Assembly (NCBI GenBank): GCA_016179105.1
Contig: JACOSB010000132.1
Location: forward strand, 1-34,862
DNA length: 34,862 bases
Direction of reading: 5' to 3'
Origin: Candidatus Acetothermia bacterium
GTDB lineage: Bacteria > Bipolaricaulota > Bipolaricaulia > RBG-16-55-9 > DRXL01
The number at the start of each line of letters is the position of its first letter. Positions within the stretch are counted from its first letter, which is position 1. The translations under genes and the position numbers were made by a program. Positions 30,877 to 34,862 of the stretch are shown one piece after another. The notes beneath the pieces are model-generated. The model was not told the origin of the DNA and searched no databases. It worked only from the letters and a program-made list of their open reading frames with translations.

Positions 30877-31548
30877 TTAACGCTCGATGCCCTGGACATT
30901 CAAGACGTCGAGCACATTGATCTTCTGGTCTTTCATTTCTTTGACGATCTTGCGCCAATCGTACGCGTCTACGCGAATGACGACGATCGCGTGGCCGGGT
31001 CGAGTGCGGCATCGTTCACACGTGACGACGCTGAGGGCATTGGCGTCGTGATTCTTTATCACTTCGAGTGCTTCGGAGAGAGCGCCGGGGCGGTCTTCGA
31101 GTTCCAAAGTCATGCGTGTCCCACCCTTGCGAATGCCTAAGAGTTCTATCAAGACTTCAAAGACGTCGGACTCAGTGAGGATGCCGACGAGTTTTTCTTT
31201 TTGCAAGACCGGGAGCCCGCCGACCTTGTGCTTGCGCATGAGAAGCGCGGCTTGCTCGATCGGCGCATCGGGCGTGATCGTAACTAAGTCTTCGCCTTGA
31301 GTCATCACGTCTTCCACTTTGATGCGCGCGAGCGCATAGTTCAATTCCCAGATGCTGAGGTTTTTGGCGTCGGCCGGGCTGGCGCCTTGAATGTCCCCTT
31401 TCGAGATGATCCCGACCAGCTCCCCGTCTTCGCTGATGACGGGCAACCGGCGGATATTGTGTTTTTTCATCAAGCCGTGCGCCTCCATGATCGGCTTTTC
31501 GGGCCGCACGGTAATCACTTTGGTCGTCATCCACATGCGCACGAACAT
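30877..31548 (-). CDS. CBS-CBS-ACT domain regulatory protein, copy A
   Basis: A 223-residue protein. Two CBS domains (MTTKVITVRPEKPIMEAHGLMKKHNIRRLPVI and VMTQGEDLVTITPDAPIEQAALLMRKHKVGGLPVL) form a Bateman module that binds adenine nucleotides in the family. A C-terminal ACT domain follows (MTLELEDRPGALSEALEVIKNHDANALSVVTCERC), carrying the amino-acid-type ligand site DRPGAL. The layout is AcuB-like. A CxxC pair (CERC) in the ACT domain is shared with the paralog 91 bases upstream. No catalytic domain is present; it is likely a sensor that acts on a partner protein. Confidence 0.88.
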   Translation of the reverse strand: MFVRMWMTTKVITVRPEKPIMEAHGLMKKHNIRRLPVISEDGELVGIISKGDIQGASPADAKNLSIWELNYALARIKVEDVMTQGEDLVTITPDAPIEQAALLMRKHKVGGLPVLQKEKLVGILTESDVFEVLIELLGIRKGGTRMTLELEDRPGALSEALEVIKNHDANALSVVTCERCRTRPGHAIVVIRVDAYDWRKIVKEMKDQKINVLDVLNVQGIER

Positions 31549-31580
31549 CGCGGCTCCTTTCGGAAGTGCTGCAGTTTTGA

Positions 31581-31636
31581 AGTGTTGCAGTGTTGCCGTT
31601 TACTGCAGCACCGCAGCACAAGAGAACTGCAACACT
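31581..31636. repeat. Imperfect palindrome AGTGTTGCAGT/ACTGCAACACT
   Basis: AGTGTTGCAGT (31581-31591) and ACTGCAACACT (31626-31636) are perfect inverse complements; the interior has further CTGCAG/GCTGC units. It fills most of the space between the two CBS-ACT genes. Confidence 0.75.
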
Positions 31637-31639
31637 CTT

Positions 31640-32305
31640 CTATCCTTTCGTGGCCTCACGTACGTCGAGCACTTCTATCGCTTCGTCTTTTAAGCTCTTT
31701 AGAATCCCGTGCCAATCAGCGAGATCCAAGCGTATCACGATAACGCCATGCCGTGGGTTTTCGCTGCAATGGCGGCAGGTCACGATGCTCAGAATGTTGA
31801 CGTCGTGCTGTTTCAGAATATTCAGAGCTTGAGTGAGAGCGCCGGGACGGTTCAGTATTTCTAGAGTCAACCGAGTGCCGCCGCGCTGGACGCCCATCAG
31901 TTCCATCAAGACTTCGAGCACATCGGACTCAGTGATGATGCCGACGAGTTTTTCGTCATCGAGCACCAGCAGGCTGCCGATTTTGTTCCTGTGCATTTGC
32001 AGAGCTGCTTCTTCGACAGGCTCATTCGGCGAAACCGTGATCAAATCTTCAGCGAGGGTCATCACATCTTCTACGGTCATATGGGTCATCTGCTCGGTGA
32101 TCTCCCAGACGCTGGCGCCCTTCTTGCGCGGCGGCGCGGCTGTCTTGATGTCGCTCTCCGTGACCAAGCCGACGAGCGTGCCCTTTTTGTCAAGGACCGG
32201 CAAGCGCCGAAAGTGTTGCTCTTTCATCAAGTGCAAAGCATCTAAAATGGGCGTCTGCGGCTCGACGGTCTTCACTGTCTCGGTCATCCACATGCGCACG
32301 AGCAT
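31640..32305 (-). CDS. CBS-CBS-ACT domain regulatory protein, copy B
   Basis: A 221-residue paralog of the downstream gene, colinear along its length: MLVRMWMTETVKTVEPQTPILDALHLMKE, then VMTLAEDLITVSPNEPVEEAALQMHRNKIG, GIITESDVLEVLMELMGVQRGGTRLTLEILNRPGALTQALNIL and TCRHC. The NRPGAL ACT ligand loop and the CxxC are kept. A tandem duplication produced the pair. Both have MWM at their start. Divergence between the copies suggests they sense different ligands or form a mixed complex. Confidence 0.88.
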   Translation of the reverse strand: MLVRMWMTETVKTVEPQTPILDALHLMKEQHFRRLPVLDKKGTLVGLVTESDIKTAAPPRKKGASVWEITEQMTHMTVEDVMTLAEDLITVSPNEPVEEAALQMHRNKIGSLLVLDDEKLVGIITESDVLEVLMELMGVQRGGTRLTLEILNRPGALTQALNILKQHDVNILSIVTCRHCSENPRHGVIVIRLDLADWHGILKSLKDEAIEVLDVREATKG

Positions 32306-32381
32306 GAGCGCTTCCTCCCTCCCGAGCTAGGCCGATAGCTGTGCTCACTACTATACTATCTGAAAAATTCAAATAACAGCC

Positions 32382-32693
32382 ATGACGCGAATCATGCAGA
32401 TGCCGCTGTTGACGACGTTGATTTCCATGGCCACTTGGACTAAAGTCATATTGTTGGAAGATTTAGACAGAGAGCTTGGTGAGGGCATGGGTGAAAATAA
32501 GCGGACTCGGCGGAAGATCGCAAGTTTGGAGAGGCGCATTACGCAGCATGAGGGAAAAATTGAGGCAGAACGAACGAAGCCGCGCCCGAAACATTGGCGT
32601 ATCGAATATTGGCAAAAGGAAATTACTAGCTGGTCGGAGCAGGTGAGCCGATTGCATCGTCGTCTGCCGCAAGCCAGAAAAAAGGATGATTAA
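32382..32693 (+). CDS. Hypothetical coiled-coil protein
   Basis: A 103-residue frame; an internal ATG at 32430 (MATWTKVILLEDLDRELGEG) may be the real start, since neither has a good Shine-Dalgarno. The product is charged and helical, with a likely coiled coil (KRTRRKIASLERRITQHEGKIEAER). I recognise no domain. The stop is 2 bases before the next ATG, so the two form an operon of unknown function, divergent from the CBS-ACT pair. Confidence 0.5.
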   Translation: MTRIMQMPLLTTLISMATWTKVILLEDLDRELGEGMGENKRTRRKIASLERRITQHEGKIEAERTKPRPKHWRIEYWQKEITSWSEQVSRLHRRLPQARKKDD

Positions 32694-32695
32694 GT

Positions 32696-32959
32696 ATGGC
32701 GAAAACCCACGTAGCTCAAACTACTGGCCAGACTTTGCCAATGGCTGGCGAAGAGTTCGAGAGCTATGTTGATGAGCTCGTCGAAGAGTGTGCTCAGTTT
32801 ATTCAAATCATCGCCAAGCTACGCCGGATGCCTCTGAAGGGCAAGGAACGTGATGCCCTGGAAGGGGAGTTTTACGGCTCGCTGGCCCATCTGCACGCTC
32901 ATTCCAGAGAGCTTGAGTCTTGGGTTGACGAACTCATCGACCAGCTTCCTGAGGATTAA
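32696..32959 (+). CDS. Hypothetical helical protein
   Basis: An 87-residue acidic helical protein (GEEFESYVDELVEECAQFIQIIAKLRRMPLKGKERDALEGEFYGSLAHLHAHSRELESWVDELIDQ). AAGGA lies 11 bases before ATG 32696. Two similar-looking helix segments (YVDELVEE and WVDELIDQ) suggest a helical hairpin. No domain recognised. It is the second gene of a pair with the coiled-coil protein, and its stop codon lies in the first bases of a palindromic repeat. Confidence 0.5.
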   Translation: MAKTHVAQTTGQTLPMAGEEFESYVDELVEECAQFIQIIAKLRRMPLKGKERDALEGEFYGSLAHLHAHSRELESWVDELIDQLPED

Positions 32960-33032
32960 CTCCCTCATCCTGCCTGCGGCACCCCTCTCCCGTTCGAACG
33001 GGAGGAGGGGAGGAGGGGACGGGGGTGAGGGT
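32953..33032. repeat. CCTGCCTGCGGC-type repeat, copy 1
   Basis: GATTAACTCCCTCAT and CCTGCCTGCGGC, then CTCTCCC and GGGGTGAGGG. CCCTCA and TGAGGG form the outer arms. Copy 2 lies at 33389-33455, and the two bracket the DUF433 gene. Confidence 0.75.
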
Positions 33033-33038
33033 TCCCCA

Positions 33039-33344
33039 CTATGTAGATTTTCGGCTTTGCCATTGGGCTCGGCGTTGTTCGAGCTCTTCTTCACTGGGAG
33101 TCTGAGCGGCGATTTGCGTGTCTATCTCAGCCGTGTGGTCATGGTAGTAGCTCAAAGCGTCATAGATCTGAGCGAGCGAGAGGTGAGGGTAAATCTCTTG
33201 TTGGATCTGTTCAGGAGAGTTGCCGTCTTTAAACCAGCCAACAATCAACCAGACAGGGATGCGCGTACCTTTAATGACCGGGCGACCCCCACACACATCG
33301 CTGATTTGGACTACATAAGGATGTTCTGTCTGGATGATAGCCAT
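33039..33344 (-). CDS. DUF433 family protein (antitoxin-like)
   Basis: A 101-residue protein. The DUF433 core is clear: HPYVVQISDVCGGRPVIKGTRIPVWLIVGWF followed by GNSPEQIQQEIYPHLSLAQIYDALSYYHDH, a helix-turn-helix-like fold. Members often act as antitoxins next to a DUF5615 PIN-like toxin; none is adjacent here, so it seems an orphan. It is flanked by two copies of a dispersed repeat in the same orientation. No clear Shine-Dalgarno is seen. Confidence 0.85.
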   Translation of the reverse strand: MAIIQTEHPYVVQISDVCGGRPVIKGTRIPVWLIVGWFKDGNSPEQIQQEIYPHLSLAQIYDALSYYHDHTAEIDTQIAAQTPSEEELEQRRAQWQSRKST

Positions 33345-33388
33345 GGCTCAAGTCTAGCGTATGCGGGGAGTATCGGCAAAGCCTCGAA

Positions 33389-33455
33389 GATTAACTCCCT
33401 CACCCTGCCTGCGGCTTCCTTCTCCTAATCTTGGGAGAGGGATCGAGGGTGAGGG
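33389..33455. repeat. CCTGCCTGCGGC-type repeat, copy 2
   Basis: GATTAACTCCCTCAC and CCTGCCTGCGGC match copy 1 with one mismatch in 27 bases. The middle differs (TTCCTTCTCC, GGGAGAGGG). Outer arms CCCTCACC and GGTGAGGG are complementary. Confidence 0.75.
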
Positions 33456-33456
33456 T

Positions 33457-34730
33457 CTATCTCACCCAAACAATCTTCTGCACCTGACTTGCTATTCGAG
33501 ACCCATCTCCTCGTTGCACTGTCAGGACAACGAGATAGACTCCATTCGCGAGCGGCGCGCCGCGAGAGTCTAATCCCTCGAACCAGACCTTTGATCCTGC
33601 TGCGTCTCGATCGAAGACCAAGCGCCCGCTGATCGCATAGACGCGCAAACGCAGAGATTTCACATTCGTGTCCAGCGTCTGGAACAAGATGGAGCTATGA
33701 ACGGACTCTGTGATAATGAAGTCGTTGCCCAAGGTCTGTTGCGCGGGCGTCGGCCCGTTCTCGTTCTGTGAAGTAAGAGTGCTGCGGCTCAGCAAGCCTT
33801 CCGCGCTGACGAGGTTCTTGAGGAGAAGCTTCTTCTTGTGCACGAGACGCTTTGACTCGCGTAGCGCCGTGCGGATGAGCTGATAAGCCGAGTTCAAGCT
33901 CGTGCGGGCATCATCGAGATTATCATTGGCAAGAGCTTCTTGAGCTGCTTCCAGGGCTGATCGGATGTCAGAGATGCCTGGTTGACCTGAGTCTAGCTTG
34001 TCTTGCAGGGCTTCTAGTTCATTGCTGATCTCGGCGGCGACCTGCTCGATGGCTTCGAGTTTGAGCTTCAGCTTGGTGAGGATCGCGCTTTGAGCCGGAG
34101 TGAGATCGGGGGCTTCGAGCATGGTTGTGATAGTGCCGAGAGCGGTTGCCAGTTGTTCGTTCAAAAGATCGATCAAGCCGTGGAGTTCGGCGAATGTTTC
34201 GATAGAGAGATTGATCTGCTCAAGGGCTTCGGTAACCGAGTCATCGACTAGGTTGGTAGAGCGCCCTTGAGTTAAGAGCTTGCGACCGTTGTTGACCGCG
34301 ACGAGGGTCTCGTAGAGTCCGTGGTCGAGCTGGTTGAAGAGCAGGTCGAGGTTGTTGGCTGTAAGCTTGAGTGCGCAGATGGGGTTGGAGACAATCTCAA
34401 AGCTTGCTGTTGCTGGGGGAACACTTTCTGCGCCGAAGTCATCCTTCACTGTCAGTTGCACCTTGTATGAGCCTAGCACGGTTGCCAGGAAACTAACGAT
34501 GGGTTGATCAAGCCCTAGTGGTGGATTAAATCCTGGAGGAGCGTCAACGAATTCCCATTTATAGGTCAGTTTATCTTTGTCAGGATCAGAAGAACCGCTG
34601 CCATTGAGTACTACTCGGTCGCACTCCAGAGCAGTGCTAGGGGCTGCAATCTTCGCTGTAGGAGGTTGATTCGCGAATATTTTCAGATCTTTGACGATCG
34701 GGCTATCACCATTGTCATTTCTGGTTAGTG
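33457..34730 (-). pseudogene. PKD / FlgD-like C-terminal part of an exported protein, 5' end cut by IS200/IS605
   Basis: The frame is open from about 34730 to a stop at 33457, well beyond the internal GTG at 34479. Upstream residues read SPIVKDLKIFANQPPTAKI and LNGSGSSDPDKDKLTYKW, a PKD-like domain; then SYKVQLTVKDDFGAES; a long helical segment rich in Leu, Glu and Ala (about 200 residues, coiled-coil-like); and a C-terminal FlgD-Ig-like domain (LRVYAISGRLVFDRDAAG, GLDSRGAPLANGVYLVVLTV, QKIVWVR). Such C-terminal domains are common on secreted proteins of several candidate phyla and may serve attachment or sorting. The N-terminus and signal peptide are missing, so no functional start remains here. 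Confidence 0.8.
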
Positions 34731-34862
34731 TCCCCTGCGGGGATGGTCGAAACCCCTCGCCTTCAGGCGAAGAGAAGTTTGTGGTAATATGGTCGCGTGC
34801 GAAAGTATCGCCTGGGAGCGCACACGAAGCATGATCTGAAGGTTCACTTGATCTGGATCCCC
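34731..34862 (+). mobile_element. Left end of an IS200/IS605 element (runs off the window)
   Basis: Two small hairpins mark the end: CCCC-TGC-GGGG (34732-34742) and TCGCCT-TC-AGGCGA (34757-34770), the second in the position of the left-end hairpin used by HUH transposases of this family. A TnpA frame follows. The exact boundary, set next to a short target motif, is estimated at about 34730. Confidence 0.7.
34797..34862 (+). CDS. tnpA: IS200/IS605 transposase TnpA, N-terminus only
   Basis: From GTG 34797 the frame reads 22 residues, RKYRLGAHTKHDLKVHLIWIP after the start, to the window edge. This is the standard N-terminus of the Y1 (HUH) transposase of IS200/IS605, where the first beta strand KVHLIWIP(KYR) follows a His/Arg-rich lead. 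The enzyme moves single-stranded DNA. The His-hydrophobic-His and tyrosine motifs lie outside the window, so completeness cannot be judged. Confidence 0.8.
   Translation, partial: MRKYRLGAHTKHDLKVHLIWIP

Noticed and set aside
1..34862. CRISPR array or Cas genes
   Set aside because: The repeated elements are dispersed palindromes between genes, not regularly spaced repeats with unique spacers; no cas-like proteins were seen.
1..34862. tRNA or rRNA genes
   Set aside because: No cloverleaf with a GGTTCGA-type T-loop and matching acceptor stem was found, and there is no rRNA-like block; a tRNA scan would confirm.

Overview
This is a chromosomal window from an uncultured bacterium with moderate GC (roughly 53-55% by eye). 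No rRNA or tRNA gene was seen. The mix suggests a poorly cultured lineage, for example a Bipolaricaulota/Acetothermia- or Fraserbacteria-like candidate phylum. Pointers are secreted PKD proteins ending in a FlgD-like C-terminal domain, an archaeal-type nicotinate phosphoribosyltransferase with a zinc knuckle, an accD-accA pair, an M32 carboxypeptidase and a TrmB regulator. This placement is inference and rests on no single marker. TGA works as an ordinary stop throughout.

Layout. Positions 1-4.4 kb hold a transposase tail, an intact IS1595-type insertion sequence and a large multi-PKD exported protein on the minus strand, broken by an in-frame TGA and by the insertion sequence. Positions 4.5-7.6 kb hold a DinB remnant, two small genes divergent from an ABATE/CGNR regulator, and a tight transglutaminase-like/NUDIX/RidA operon. 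Positions 7.7-8.05 kb hold a free-standing transcript: a sigma70-type promoter, a c-di-GMP-I (GEMM-I) riboswitch, a 38-codon ORF or structured RNA, and a strong terminator. Positions 8.1-11.6 kb carry a molybdopterin oxidoreductase and two exported esterases; the second is split by a ~102-bp MITE with TA duplications. Positions 11.6-13.7 kb are a small-gene area with two decayed toxin-antitoxin pairs and a frameshifted exported protein.

Positions 13.7-19.5 kb are housekeeping and regulation: a Gfo/Idh/MocA oxidoreductase, RHH regulator plus NAPRTase, accD-accA, a Crp/Fnr regulator and UspA. Positions 19.6-21.6 kb are an AT-richer island with an amino-methyltransferase and, converging on it, an Eco29kI-like GIY-YIG restriction endonuclease. 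Positions 21.7-27.4 kb hold an aldehyde dehydrogenase, HicBA, an enoyl-CoA hydratase, a DinB-like protein, an EamA transporter, a TrmB regulator and a hotdog thioesterase. Positions 27.5-34.9 kb hold an M32 carboxypeptidase, an exported beta-helix/GATase-like protein, two tandem CBS-CBS-ACT sensors, small hypotheticals, a DUF433 gene and a second PKD/FlgD-like gene cut by the left end of an IS200/IS605 element. That element's tnpA starts at 34797 and runs off the window.

Intergenic spaces carry at least five families of dispersed palindromic repeats. The most striking is a 28-bp element with fixed GTAGGGGC/GCCCCTAC ends and inner arms that vary but stay complementary.

The strongest candidates for something undescribed are the orphan c-di-GMP riboswitch transcript and the unusual pairing of an Eco29kI-like nuclease with an amino-methyltransferase. 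Both PKD genes, one esterase, two toxins and one exported protein are damaged, so mobile elements and decay have shaped the accessory parts of this region.
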